Below, piece by piece: positions 8,620 to 17,702 of a stretch of DNA of 64,000 nt. The stretch spans positions 642,902-706,901 of the forward strand of contig NZ_FMVC01000003.1 of NCBI RefSeq assembly GCF_900101855.1. The letters are read 5' to 3'. Within the stretch, counting starts at the first letter, position 1. Every line of letters begins with the position of its first letter. Under the pieces are notes generated by a model. The model had not been told where the DNA came from. It ran no database searches and saw only the letters and a program-made list of their open reading frames with translations. The translations under genes were made by a program, and so were the position numbers. The DNA comes from Flavobacterium anhuiense (GTDB lineage: Bacteria; Bacteroidota; Bacteroidia; Flavobacteriales; Flavobacteriaceae).

Positions 8620-9906
8620 CTAAAAAGTTTCTCCAGCATTCAAATAAAATCCTTTAGAATTGTTACCCCACGAGTAATCAAAAATAAGGTTAGTTTTGGA
8701 CGCTTTGTCAATTAAAAGCCTTAAACCAATACCAGCTGCAGGCTGAATCGACTTGAATAGTTTAAGATCGTTATCAGAATTACTTGTTGTTACAAAATTG
8801 GTAAAAACAGTACCGCTCAGCAATTGATTGCAAGTTATCGGAAATCGGAACTCAGTAGATAAATAAACCAATCCATTTCCTCTAAATAATCCTTGCGTAT
8901 ACCCTTCTCCACTTCTACTACGCTGATCCCAACCAATGGCAGGTAGATTCAAGTACGGCACTTTCCCTTTGGTTACAAATTGTCCGTAGGTCCAAAATGC
9001 CAAAATATAATGCGGATTCTTATGAGAAACAGGAATAAAATGGCGATACTCAGCAAACAACACATTACTGTATTCCTGATTGTTGAAAAGCACAGGATTA
9101 AATCTGTAGTTAATATTGGCAAACCAACCTTTTGATGCATTTACCTGATTATCACGCGAATCGTGAACCAGATTTAAACTTACTCCGTTTAAGAAATATT
9201 CAAAATTATCAAATCCGTATTTTTGGCTATAATTATAATGATATGTGTACTTCTCGTTTGCAACATCCAACTCTTTGTCATCTATACTCGAATACCAGTC
9301 AATATTAATACCTCCTCCGATGTAATAGTTTTCTTTGACTTCAAAAGAAACTGTCTGATGAAATTTGAAATAGTTATAATCCATATCCTGAGCCAATGAA
9401 TCTATACTAAAACCGGGAGGACGGTCCCGTCTGGGCGGAATAATATCTGTTCCTAATCCGTAATTGGGTTGTGAAAACAGATACAAGCGATAATCGCCAC
9501 TTAAAAAGATTTTATTGTTCTTAAGCAATATATTGTTTTTTACATTTACCAGCCATTGATTTTTTAAGGTATAGGTGATTCCAATATTAGCAATTGAATA
9601 TTTGTCTTTTTCTTCTTTTCCTTTAAAAGTATATTGTGCGACCGCACCAAAAAAGAACCCAGTTGCGGGCTGCGAGCCAATTGCAGGAATTACTAAAAAG
9701 AAATTGTTTTTTGTGGGCTTAACAACCAGCGCATCGTCATCTTTCTTAAAAAGATCGAATACCGTTTTAGGAGGGCAAATTTTCGGATTTTGAATCTCAG
9801 GATTTTGAATTTCTTCTTGAGAAAATAAATTAAAAGAAATAAGAAATAATAATCCTAAGATTTTAGACTTGTACTGAACGGCATTATTTTGAAAAAAAAG
9901 CACCAT
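8620..9906 (-). CDS. BamA/TamA-like outer-membrane beta-barrel protein
   Basis: 428 residues. A short basic N-terminus and hydrophobic segment (ILGLLFLISFNLFSQ) form a signal peptide. The rest is rich in alternating strands with Gly/Asn/Tyr/Phe and resembles the C-terminal barrel of Omp85/surface-antigen proteins, including FRGNGLVYLSTEFRFPI and the C-terminal Phe typical of barrels. No POTRA domains are seen, so it is a barrel-only member, not the essential BamA. It is probably monocistronic with its own terminator. Function in the outer membrane is unknown. Confidence 0.75.
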   Translation of the reverse strand: MVLFFQNNAVQYKSKILGLLFLISFNLFSQEEIQNPEIQNPKICPPKTVFDLFKKDDDALVVKPTKNNFFLVIPAIGSQPATGFFFGAVAQYTFKGKEEKDKYSIANIGITYTLKNQWLVNVKNNILLKNNKIFLSGDYRLYLFSQPNYGLGTDIIPPRRDRPPGFSIDSLAQDMDYNYFKFHQTVSFEVKENYYIGGGINIDWYSSIDDKELDVANEKYTYHYNYSQKYGFDNFEYFLNGVSLNLVHDSRDNQVNASKGWFANINYRFNPVLFNNQEYSNVLFAEYRHFIPVSHKNPHYILAFWTYGQFVTKGKVPYLNLPAIGWDQRSRSGEGYTQGLFRGNGLVYLSTEFRFPITCNQLLSGTVFTNFVTTSNSDNDLKLFKSIQPAAGIGLRLLIDKASKTNLIFDYSWGNNSKGFYLNAGETF

Positions 9907-10010
9907 TTACAAAGTTTTGTTTTAGAAATAAGATTACTATCTCATTGTAAATATAAGCCTTATTTTCAACATGTTAAACACTAAAACCAAATAATTTTCA
10001 AAATATTTTA

Positions 10011-10050
10011 ACAAAAAAAGCCGTCAAAAAATATTTGACGGCTTTTTCAT
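10011..10050 (-). terminator. Intrinsic terminator after aspA
   Basis: Perfect 14-bp stem 10015-10028 with 10034-10047, 5-base loop, GCCGTC/GACGGC core, A tract and T tract on either side. It lies 17 bp past the aspA stop and may act in both directions. Confidence 0.85.
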
Positions 10051-10063
10051 ATCGTATTTAATA

Positions 10064-11473
10064 TTATTTAGTTATAAACTTTGGATGGATTAGATTTTCT
10101 AAAGAATAAATTTCATCCCATTTTTCTTGTGTAATCAATTTTCTTTCGAGAACAGCAATTTGATGCACGCTTTTACCTGTTTTTAAAGCTTCTCCAGCAA
10201 TACTAGCACTTTCTTCATAACCTAAAATCGGATTCAATTGCGTTACAATTCCGATACTGTTCATCACCATATTGTAGCAGTGATCCACATTTGCTGTGAT
10301 TCCGTTAATACATTTATCAATTAAAGTCTGAATCGCATTTGAAAGATAATCTAATGAAGTAAACATTGCAAAAGCAATGACAGGCTCCATTACATTCAAT
10401 TGCAATTGCCCTGCTTCTGCCGCCATTGTAACTGTTAAATCTTGGCCAATTACATAAAAACAAGTCTGATTTACCACTTCTGGAATTACAGGATTTACTT
10501 TTCCAGGCATAATAGACGAACCTGGCTGGCGTGCTGGAAGATTAATTTCATTCAAACCTGTTCTTGGCCCGGAACTCAATAAACGTAAATCGTTACAGAT
10601 TTTAGAAATTTTAACGGCAGAACGTTTTAAAGTTCCCATAATCTGAACATAAGCTCCCGTATCAACCGTTGCTTCAATTAAATCGGGTGAAAGTGTCAAC
10701 GGAATTCCAACCTCATCTGCTAAATATTTCACGCAGATTTCAGGATAACCTTCAGGAGCATTTACTTTTGTTCCAATGGCAGTTGCGCCCATGTTGATTT
10801 CTAACAATAAATCTTGAGCATTTTTCAAACGCTGAATATCTTCACCAATAGTAGTCGCATAGGCTTTAAATTCTTGTCCTAAAGTCATCGGAACCGCATC
10901 TTGCAATTGCGTTCTTCCCATTTTTAAGACATCTTTAAATTCTTCTCCTTTTTTAGCGAAAGCTACTTCTAAACCTGCAAAAGTTTTAATAAAACTTTCC
11001 ATTTTCAAATACAAAGCAATTCTAAAAGCCGATGGATAAGCATCATTTGTAGACTGAGAACAGTTTACATGATTATTTGGATGTAGAAAATTATACTCTC
11101 CTTTTTTATGGCCAAGATATTCTAAACCGATATTGGCAATTACTTCATTGGCATTCATATTTACAGAAGTTCCTGCTCCACCCTGAATTAAATCGCTCAC
11201 GAATTCCTGATCAAATTTACCTGCAATTACCTGATCGCTTCCATAACAGATGGCTTCGGCAATTTTAGGATCAAGCGCTCCGCAATCTTTGTTTGCCATG
11301 GCAGCAGCTTTTTTTACATATCCTAAAGCCTTAATAAATAAAGGCTCTTTTGAAATTGGAATTCCGGTAATATTGAAATTCTCTACCGCTCTAAAAGTCT
11401 GGATTCCGTAGTATAAATGATTAGGAATTTCTAATTCTCCCAGAAAATCATGTTCTTTTCTTGTTGATTCCAT
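10064..11473 (-). CDS. aspA: Aspartate ammonia-lyase
   Basis: 469 residues, the usual length for aspartase. The fumarase/aspartase signature GSSIMPGKVNPVIPE with its flexible-loop catalytic Ser is present, along with TSVNMNANEVIANIGLEYLG and the GRTQLQDAVPMTLGQEF block. The enzyme converts L-aspartate to fumarate and ammonia in the cytosol. Starting at MESTRKEHDFLGELEIPNHLYYGIQT gives a full-length N-terminus. Aspartase and class II fumarase are similar; the pattern IPNHLYYGIQT and DAVPMTLGQEF favours aspartase. Confidence 0.93.
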   Translation of the reverse strand: MESTRKEHDFLGELEIPNHLYYGIQTFRAVENFNITGIPISKEPLFIKALGYVKKAAAMANKDCGALDPKIAEAICYGSDQVIAGKFDQEFVSDLIQGGAGTSVNMNANEVIANIGLEYLGHKKGEYNFLHPNNHVNCSQSTNDAYPSAFRIALYLKMESFIKTFAGLEVAFAKKGEEFKDVLKMGRTQLQDAVPMTLGQEFKAYATTIGEDIQRLKNAQDLLLEINMGATAIGTKVNAPEGYPEICVKYLADEVGIPLTLSPDLIEATVDTGAYVQIMGTLKRSAVKISKICNDLRLLSSGPRTGLNEINLPARQPGSSIMPGKVNPVIPEVVNQTCFYVIGQDLTVTMAAEAGQLQLNVMEPVIAFAMFTSLDYLSNAIQTLIDKCINGITANVDHCYNMVMNSIGIVTQLNPILGYEESASIAGEALKTGKSVHQIAVLERKLITQEKWDEIYSLENLIHPKFITK

Positions 11474-11629
11474 ATAATAAAATTGATATGTTTTGACTTA
11501 AAAAATAAGTGTAAAGCTACAGTATTTTATGCATAAAAATATGAATAGAATCAAAATCATTTCTGATTTGTTCAGATTATTTTATGGTAAATTAGTACCT
11601 TTTCGGTCTCAAATAATTATTAAAAAGAG

Positions 11630-12208
11630 TTGAAAAAAGAAAGCGAATATTTTCTTGATAAAGAATACAATACGATTGTTTACGACAAAGAAGATCTAAA
11701 TTTTAAAGACTTCGAATACTGCGTTTTTAACAATTGTAACTTCTCTGCCTGCACTTTTCTTGCCGTTACTTTTATCGATTGCGTTTTTAATGATTGTATT
11801 TTCAGCGAAGCCAAAATTAATTACGTTGCTTTGAGAACGGTTACTTTCAATCGATGTGAAATTAAAGAAGTGAATTTTGCCATGTGCGACAAACTCATTT
11901 TTGAAGTTCGTTTTAATGATTGTATTCTTGACTTTTCGAAGTTTTATACTTTAAAATTAAAAGGAACTCCGTTTACCAATTGCAGTTTAATAGCTGTGGA
12001 TTTTATGGCAGCCGATTTAACGAATGTAATTTTTGAAAATTGTGATTTATACCGTTCAGAATTTAGCAAAGCCATCGCCAATAAAGCCGATTTTAAAACG
12101 AGTTATAATTATACTATTGATCCGTCTAAAACTAAACTGAAGAAAGCTATTTTTTCTTTAAGTGAAGTAAAAGGGTTATTGTTTACGCATGATGTGATTG
12201 TGAGTTAA
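11630..12208 (+). CDS. Pentapeptide repeat protein
   Basis: 192 residues, nearly all in A(D/N)LxF-type five-residue steps, seen as repeated CxF/FxxC patterns (FNNCNFSACTFLAVTFIDCVFNDC). This predicts a right-handed quadrilateral beta-helix like the Qnr/McbG proteins that mimic DNA and shield gyrase; whether this one confers such protection is not shown. The start is a TTG at 11630 (TTG AAA AAA GAA AGC): no in-frame ATG precedes the repeats. A palindromic repeat element separates it from the convergent acetyltransferase gene. Confidence 0.85.
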   Translation: MKKESEYFLDKEYNTIVYDKEDLNFKDFEYCVFNNCNFSACTFLAVTFIDCVFNDCIFSEAKINYVALRTVTFNRCEIKEVNFAMCDKLIFEVRFNDCILDFSKFYTLKLKGTPFTNCSLIAVDFMAADLTNVIFENCDLYRSEFSKAIANKADFKTSYNYTIDPSKTKLKKAIFSLSEVKGLLFTHDVIVS

Positions 12209-12227
12209 TCAAACAAAAAACGTATAG

Positions 12228-12331
12228 TTTGTCATCCTAAGGAACGAAGGATCACACTCGGAATTCGACAAAGATTGGCGATATACTTTACGGAAATATT
12301 AGTGTGATACTTCGTTCCTTAGGATGACAAA
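12228..12331. repeat. REP-like palindromic element, second complete copy
   Basis: Arms 12228-12257 and 12302-12331 pair over about 29 of 30 positions and enclose a core with CGACAAAGATTGGCGAT and CTTTACGGA, the same core as at 4114-4216. The arm sequence is quite different from that copy but again self-complementary. Confidence 0.85.
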
Positions 12332-12340
12332 AAAGCTGTT

Positions 12341-12838
12341 TTAGATTTTCTTCCACATCACATAATCCTCCATCAAATACCCATTTCCAATTTCTATATC
12401 AACCGTTTCTTTTATTTCAAAACCTAGTTTTTTATAGAAATTCAGTGCCGTATTAAAACGGTTTACGTTTAATAAAAGTTCGTTTGAATTATTTTCTAAA
12501 GCCATTTTTGCAATTTCTTCAAATACTATTTTACCAAAACCTTTTCCTTGAGTTTCTGGCAAAAGATAGATTTTATGGATTTTGGTTATCGCTTCGTTTT
12601 TATAATGGTGTTCAATTCCGATAAAACCAATTATAGAATCAGCATCGGAAATCATATAAAACAGTTGCTCTTTATTCTGAATTTGTTTTGAAAGTGCTTC
12701 ATCAGAATATATCATATCCAACATATATTCTAATTGTTCTGCAGTTAGAATTTCGCCATACGTAATTGGCCAAGTTATATGTGCGATTTCTTGAATTTTA
12801 GCAATATCATCAATAGATGCTTCGGTAATTTTAATCAT
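12341..12838 (-). CDS. GNAT family N-acetyltransferase
   Basis: 165 residues with the acetyl-CoA loop in LLPETQGKGFGKIVFEEIA (Q/RxxGxG/A) and the C-terminal FYKKLGFEIKETVDIEIGNGYLMEDYVMWKK typical of GNAT enzymes. It transfers an acetyl group from acetyl-CoA to an amine; the substrate cannot be predicted. It ends convergently with the pentapeptide gene, across the repeat element, and starts one base before the stop of guaC on the same strand, so it is probably translated from the guaC message. Confidence 0.88.
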   Translation of the reverse strand: MIKITEASIDDIAKIQEIAHITWPITYGEILTAEQLEYMLDMIYSDEALSKQIQNKEQLFYMISDADSIIGFIGIEHHYKNEAITKIHKIYLLPETQGKGFGKIVFEEIAKMALENNSNELLLNVNRFNTALNFYKKLGFEIKETVDIEIGNGYLMEDYVMWKKI

Positions 12839-12839
12839 A

Positions 12840-13880
12840 TTATTTTGTAAAAACTTGATTTTCTTGTTCGCTTACGCGGATGAAAGTCGTTCTTTTTGTT
12901 AATTCTTTTAATCTAGAAGCTCCCACATATGTGCAAGTGCTTCTTATTCCGCCTAAAATATCTAAAACTGTATAAATTACTTCCCCTTTAAACGGAACTT
13001 GAACTGTTTTTCCTTCACTTGCTCTGTATTCTGCAACACCTCCAGCGTGTTTGTCCATTGCAGTTTTCGAACTCATTCCGTAAAACTGTTTGAATTTTTC
13101 GCCTTTTACTTCGATCAATTCGCCTCCGCTTTCCGTATGTCCTGCTAACATTCCGCCAAGCATAACAAAATCGGCACCAGCACCAAAAGCTTTGGCTACG
13201 TCTCCTGGAGTTGTACATCCTCCATCGCTTATAATATGTCCGCCTAAGCCGTGAGCAGCATCAGCGCATTCTATAATTGCAGACAATTGCGGATAACCAA
13301 CACCCGTTTTTACGCGAGTTGTACAGACTGAACCTGGTCCAATTCCGACTTTTACAATATCAGCGCCGGCTAATAAAAGTTCTTCGGTCATTTCTCCTGT
13401 AACGACGTTTCCTGCAATAATGATTTTATCAGGATACTGTTTTCTGGTTTTCTTTAAAAACTGAACAAAATGTTCCGAATAACCATTGGCAACATCAATA
13501 CAGATAAATTTCAGTAAAGGATTTGCAGAGATTATTTTTTCAATCTTTTCAAAATCTTCTTTTCCAGTCCCCGTACTTACCGCAATATAATCGTAGAAAT
13601 CTGGAGATGCATTTTTTAAGAAATTATTCCATTCCTCTAAAGTGTAATGTTTATGAATGGCCGTAAATAGCTTCTCTTTAGCCAAAACCTTTGCCATTTC
13701 AAAAGTTCCCACGGTATCCATATTGGCTGCCATAATAGGAATTCCTGTCCAACTAGCAGTACTATGCAAAAATTTGAAATTTTGTTCTAAGGAAACTTCG
13801 GATCTGCTTTTGAGCGTTGATCTTTTAGGTCTAAACATTACATCTTTAAACCCTAATTTCAGGTCCATTTCTATTCTCAT
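12840..13880 (-). CDS. guaC: GMP reductase
   Basis: 346 residues in the IMPDH/GMPR TIM-barrel family without the CBS pair. The catalytic loop [20 protein letters not shown] contains the Cys that forms the covalent intermediate, and the N-terminus [21 protein letters not shown] is GMP-reductase-like. It deaminates GMP to IMP using NADPH in purine salvage. A second in-frame ATG four codons on (13868) is an alternative start. It is directly followed by the GNAT gene. Confidence 0.94.
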   Translation of the reverse strand: MRIEMDLKLGFKDVMFRPKRSTLKSRSEVSLEQNFKFLHSTASWTGIPIMAANMDTVGTFEMAKVLAKEKLFTAIHKHYTLEEWNNFLKNASPDFYDYIAVSTGTGKEDFEKIEKIISANPLLKFICIDVANGYSEHFVQFLKKTRKQYPDKIIIAGNVVTGEMTEELLLAGADIVKVGIGPGSVCTTRVKTGVGYPQLSAIIECADAAHGLGGHIISDGGCTTPGDVAKAFGAGADFVMLGGMLAGHTESGGELIEVKGEKFKQFYGMSSKTAMDKHAGGVAEYRASEGKTVQVPFKGEVIYTVLDILGGIRSTCTYVGASRLKELTKRTTFIRVSEQENQVFTK

Positions 13881-14107
13881 ATTTCGAGATTTTGGTTACT
13901 CTCAAATGTAAGAATTTCTGATTTTAGATTTCAGATATTAGATTAACAAAAAGTTGAACTTTTGAACAATTGTCCATTAGTTTGCTTTCGCGAAAGCGCT
14001 GATTAAAGCTCTTTTAATTTGATGTATTTTGCGCGGGCTTCGACTTCGCTCAGCCTGACAAAGATATAAACTGAAAACTGTGACTGAGACCTGAACACTA
14101 AAAAAAG

Positions 14108-14701
14108 CTATCCGTGAATCGTTTCGTTTTTCCCGTAATTGGTAATGATAGATTCTTCAAAAGCTAACCATTCTCTCCAACGTTTTTCAACATCAATTCC
14201 AACCCCATATTTACGTGCGTAAGTAATGAAAGTGGTGTAATGTCCTGCTTCGCTTTCCATTAATTCTCTATAGAAAACAGCCAATTCTTCATCTTGAATA
14301 TTTTCTGAAAGCACTTTAAAACGTTCACAGCTTCTGGCTTCGATCATAGCAGAGAAAAGAAGTCTTTCTACAAGACCAGAAACGCGGCTTCCGTCTCCAC
14401 TTCTTTTCATATATTGATATAGTTCGTTTACATATTCGTCTTTACGCTCACGACCTAATTTTAGTCCTCTTTTGATAATTATATTATGAACTTGTTCAAA
14501 ATGATCTACTTCTTCTTTTACTAAAGCCAATAAATCTTGAACCAAATCCTGATGCTCTGGATTGTTTGTAATAATCGTAATGGCATTGGTTGCTGCTTTC
14601 TGTTCGCACCAAGCGTGGTCGGTTAGAATTTCTTCTATATTTTTTTCAACAATATTTACCCATCTTGGGTCGGTTGGCAATTGTAGTCTTAATACGCCCA
14701 T
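14108..14701 (-). CDS. miaE: tRNA-(ms2io6A)-hydroxylase, MiaE-like
   Basis: About 197 residues from the ATG at 14701 (MGVLRLQLPTDPRW), the usual MiaE start; an upstream ATG at 14764 would add an unrelated stretch. Ferritin-like diiron motifs are visible: EEVDHFEQVH, ARSCERFKVL and ESEAGHYTTF, supplying the paired Glu/His ligands. The enzyme hydroxylates the isopentenyl side chain of the modified adenosine 37 in tRNA. The gene for the first enzyme of that pathway, miaA, is at 58779 in this window. Confidence 0.9.
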   Translation of the reverse strand: MGVLRLQLPTDPRWVNIVEKNIEEILTDHAWCEQKAATNAITIITNNPEHQDLVQDLLALVKEEVDHFEQVHNIIIKRGLKLGRERKDEYVNELYQYMKRSGDGSRVSGLVERLLFSAMIEARSCERFKVLSENIQDEELAVFYRELMESEAGHYTTFITYARKYGVGIDVEKRWREWLAFEESIITNYGKNETIHG

Positions 14702-14761
14702 TTCTTTAATTTGTTTCAGGTTTATTTTGTTTGCTTCGCCAATTCGGCTAAAGCCTCGTGT

Positions 14762-14862
14762 CAAGTTTCAAGTTTTTATTCTAAACGAAAAAAGTTTAAA
14801 GTTTCATAATGCGTTTATTATCGCATTACAAAACTTTAAACTTGAAACCTTAAACTTTAAAC
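14762..14862. repeat. Inverted repeat of the caagtttaaagttt class
   Basis: Between miaE and glyA, GTTTAAAGTTT and AATGCG on the left pair with CGCATT and AACTTTAAAC on the right. Flanking aagtttcaag/cttgaaacc words make this another dispersed intergenic palindrome; similar words recur at 44690-44725. Confidence 0.55.
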
Positions 14863-14865
14863 TAA

Positions 14866-16140
14866 TTAATAAGCAAAAATTGGTCTTTCGCTCATCATAT
14901 CGTTTACTTGTTCTGCAACTTCTTCGATAACAGCTTCATCTGTATGGTTAGATAAAACTTTATCAATAAGTTCAACAATAGTTTCCATATCTTTTTCAAC
15001 TAAACCACGAGTTGTGATTGCAGCTGTTCCAACACGAATTCCAGAAGTGATAAATGGAGATTTATCGTCAAAAGGAACCATGTTTTTGTTTACTGTAATT
15101 TCAGCTTTTACTAATGCATTTTCAGCTTCTTTACCAGAAATATTTTTGTTTCTTAAGTCAATAAGCATCATGTGGTTATCAGTTCCGCCAGAGATAATGT
15201 TGTAACCTCTTTTTACGAAAGCATCAGCCATTGCGTTTGCATTTTTTTGTAATTGCATTGCATAAGTAAAGAACTCATCTTTAAGAGCTTCACCAAAAGC
15301 AACTGCTTTAGCAGCAATAATGTGCATTAAAGGTCCACCTTGGTTTCCAGGGAAAACAGCTAAATCCAATAATGAAGACATCATTCTGATTTCTCCTTTT
15401 GGAGTTGTTAATCCTTGTGGATTTGGAAAATCTTTACCCATTAAAATAAGACCTCCACGTGGTCCTCTTAATGTTTTGTGTGTTGTTGTAGAAACAATAT
15501 GGCAATGTGGAATTGGATCGCTTAATAAACCTTTTGCAATAAGACCTGCTGGGTGAGAAATATCAGCAAATAAGATTGCTCCAACGCTGTCAGCAATTTG
15601 TCTGAAACGAGCAAAATCCATGTCACGAGAATAAGCAGAAGCTCCAGCGATGATTAATTTTGGCTGTTCTTTAGTTGCAATTTCTTGAATTTTATCATAA
15701 TCTAAACGACCAGTTTCAGCATCTACACCGTAGAATACTGGACGATATAAACGTCCTGAGAAATTTACTGGAGAACCGTGAGTTAAGTGACCTCCGTGAG
15801 ATAAATCGAAACCTAAAATAGTATCACCAGGATTTAAACAAGCGTGGTATACAGCTGTATTTGCTTGAGAACCAGAGTGAGGCTGTACGTTTGCATATTC
15901 AGCGCCAAACAATTCTTTAGCTCTGTCAATTGCAATCTGCTCAATAACGTCAACTACTTCGCAACCGCCGTAGTATCTTTTGCCAGGATAACCCTCAGCA
16001 TATTTATTAGTTAAAACAGACCCTGCTGCTGCCATTACTTCATCACTTACAAAATTCTCAGAAGCGATAAGCTCTAGTCCATGAATTTGTCTTTCTTTTT
16101 CCTCTTGGATAAGATCAAAAATTTGTTCGTCGCGTTGCAT
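14866..16140 (-). CDS. glyA: Serine hydroxymethyltransferase
   Basis: 424 residues from the ATG at 16140 ([18 protein letters not shown]), the normal SHMT N-terminus; a longer frame to 16191 adds 17 residues not found in the family. Key blocks are [27 protein letters not shown] and the PLP-lysine site [15 protein letters not shown]. It interconverts serine plus tetrahydrofolate and glycine plus methylene-tetrahydrofolate in the cytosol. It is divergent from the fumarylacetoacetase gene, sharing a compact promoter region. Confidence 0.97.
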   Translation of the reverse strand: MQRDEQIFDLIQEEKERQIHGLELIASENFVSDEVMAAAGSVLTNKYAEGYPGKRYYGGCEVVDVIEQIAIDRAKELFGAEYANVQPHSGSQANTAVYHACLNPGDTILGFDLSHGGHLTHGSPVNFSGRLYRPVFYGVDAETGRLDYDKIQEIATKEQPKLIIAGASAYSRDMDFARFRQIADSVGAILFADISHPAGLIAKGLLSDPIPHCHIVSTTTHKTLRGPRGGLILMGKDFPNPQGLTTPKGEIRMMSSLLDLAVFPGNQGGPLMHIIAAKAVAFGEALKDEFFTYAMQLQKNANAMADAFVKRGYNIISGGTDNHMMLIDLRNKNISGKEAENALVKAEITVNKNMVPFDDKSPFITSGIRVGTAAITTRGLVEKDMETIVELIDKVLSNHTDEAVIEEVAEQVNDMMSERPIFAY

Positions 16141-16165
16141 TTTTTTGTTTTTCGTTAATTTCACG

Positions 16166-16173
16166 CAAAAATA
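16166..16173 (-). promoter_or_regulatory. Candidate glyA -7 promoter element
   Basis: On the minus strand TATTTTTG fits the Bacteroidota TAnnTTTG box and stands 25 bases before the glyA ATG. A good -33 TTTG at the standard spacing is not evident. Confidence 0.55.
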
Positions 16174-16183
16174 CAAAAAAACG

Positions 16184-16214
16184 TTTGTCAAACAGCTAGA
16201 TTATGATATATTTG
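16184..16214 (+). promoter_or_regulatory. Consensus Bacteroidota promoter of the fumarylacetoacetase gene
   Basis: TTTG at 16184-16187, 19 bases, then TATATTTG at 16207-16214: a complete match to the -33/-7 pattern of the Bacteroidota primary sigma factor. It lies 35 bases before the ATG at 16250. Confidence 0.8.
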
Positions 16215-16249
16215 ACATGTAATTTTTCAACAAACAATTAACATTAAAC

Positions 16250-17533
16250 ATGCCAATAACCGCCAACGATACCAGTAGAAAATCATGGTTAGAAGTGCCT
16301 CAAAATAGCGACTTCCCTATTCAGAATATTCCTTTTGGTGTATTTCTTACCAAAGAAAATGTCGTTACAGTAGGAACGAGAATTGGCGATTATGCCATAG
16401 ATTTAGGGGCTTTACAGCAATTAAACTATTTTGAAGGAATAGAATTGACCGATGATATGTTTATGCAGGATACGCTGAATGATTTTATTTCTGACGGAAA
16501 AAAAACATGGCGTCTGGTTCGAAATCGTATCGCAGATATTTTCGACGAAAACAATCCGCAACTAAGAGATTCAACAAAACACCGAGATATTGTTATATTT
16601 AAAATTGAAGATGTAGAAATGCAGCTTCCTGTTTTAATTGGTGATTATACTGACTTTTATTCAAGCAGAGAACATGCTACAAACGTAGGTAAAATGTTCC
16701 GTGATCCTGATAATGCATTATTGCCAAACTGGCTCCATATTCCGGTTGGATATCACGGAAGAAGTTCTACAATTGTGCCATCTGGAATTCCAGTTCACCG
16801 ACCAATGGGGCAAACCTTGCCTGCCGGTCATGACACGCCTGTTTTTGGTGCTTCACGCTTAGTAGACTTTGAATTAGAAACTGCTTTTATCACAACAGAT
16901 GTGAATGTAATGGGCGAAAATATTTCAACTTATGAAGCTGAAGACTATATTTTCGGAATGGTTTTATTAAATGACTGGAGTGCTCGCGATATCCAGAAAT
17001 GGGAATATGTGCCACTTGGACCATTTTTAGCTAAAAACTTTGCCACATCCATCTCACCTTGGATTGTTACTATGGATGCTTTAGAACCTTTTAGAACAAA
17101 AGGTCCCAAACAAGATCCGTCACCGCTACCTTACTTACAGACAAAAGGTAAAAAAGCTTTTGACATTCATTTGGAAGTTTCGTTACAACCAGAAGACCAA
17201 GAAGAAACTGTTATTTCAAGATCGAACTTTAAATATATGTACTGGTCTATGGCTCAGCAATTGACACACCATACCTCAAACGGATGCCGTGTAAATTCTG
17301 GCGACATGATGGGTTCTGGAACTATTTCTGGCCCAACTCCTGATAGTTTTGGTTCTATGCTGGAATTAACTTGGGGTGGAAAAAATCCATTGAAGTTAAA
17401 AGACGGAAGCGAACGTAAATTTATTGAAGATAATGATACTGTAATTATTCGCGGTTTCTGCGAAAATAACGAAGTAAGAATTGGTTTTGGAGAAGTTTCT
17501 AGCCAATTGTTGCCTCCTTTTACAAGACAATGA
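16250..17533 (+). CDS. fahA: Fumarylacetoacetase
   Basis: 427 residues, the usual length. It has the N-terminal SH3-like domain and the C-terminal FAH fold, with metal and catalytic residues in YTDFYSSREHATNVG, LHIPVGYHGRSSTIV, DFELETAFI and LNDWSARDIQKWEYVPLGPFL. It hydrolyses fumarylacetoacetate to fumarate and acetoacetate, the last step of tyrosine/homogentisate catabolism. No other genes of that pathway are in the window, so the rest of the route must be elsewhere. A terminator follows closely. Confidence 0.95.
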   Translation: MPITANDTSRKSWLEVPQNSDFPIQNIPFGVFLTKENVVTVGTRIGDYAIDLGALQQLNYFEGIELTDDMFMQDTLNDFISDGKKTWRLVRNRIADIFDENNPQLRDSTKHRDIVIFKIEDVEMQLPVLIGDYTDFYSSREHATNVGKMFRDPDNALLPNWLHIPVGYHGRSSTIVPSGIPVHRPMGQTLPAGHDTPVFGASRLVDFELETAFITTDVNVMGENISTYEAEDYIFGMVLLNDWSARDIQKWEYVPLGPFLAKNFATSISPWIVTMDALEPFRTKGPKQDPSPLPYLQTKGKKAFDIHLEVSLQPEDQEETVISRSNFKYMYWSMAQQLTHHTSNGCRVNSGDMMGSGTISGPTPDSFGSMLELTWGGKNPLKLKDGSERKFIEDNDTVIIRGFCENNEVRIGFGEVSSQLLPPFTRQ

Positions 17534-17566
17534 AGAGCAGAACAGTCTGAAGAAATATAGAAATAG

Positions 17567-17597
17567 AAAAACCTTGGCGATAACCAAGGTTTTTTTA
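17567..17597 (+). terminator. Intrinsic terminator after fahA
   Basis: Stem ACCTTGG (17571-17577) with CCAAGGT (17584-17590), 6-base loop, then a run of seven T, 33 bp beyond the stop. Confidence 0.85.
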
Positions 17598-17630
17598 TGC
17601 TTTTTAATCTCTTAAAAGCGTAGAAATTTT

Positions 17631-17696
17631 AAACCATATAAGTAATTTAAGTTCATTTAATTCAGACTTAATTTCCTTTTATCACTTATATGGTTT
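17631..17696. repeat. Perfect 13-bp inverted repeat at the fahA/aguA convergent junction
   Basis: AAACCATATAAGT at 17631-17643 is exactly complementary to 17684-17696 with 40 bases between. It follows the aguA stop (17703) on the minus strand and may form a 3' end stem for aguA; it lacks a strong T tract. Confidence 0.6.
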
Positions 17697-17702
17697 TATA
17701 TA

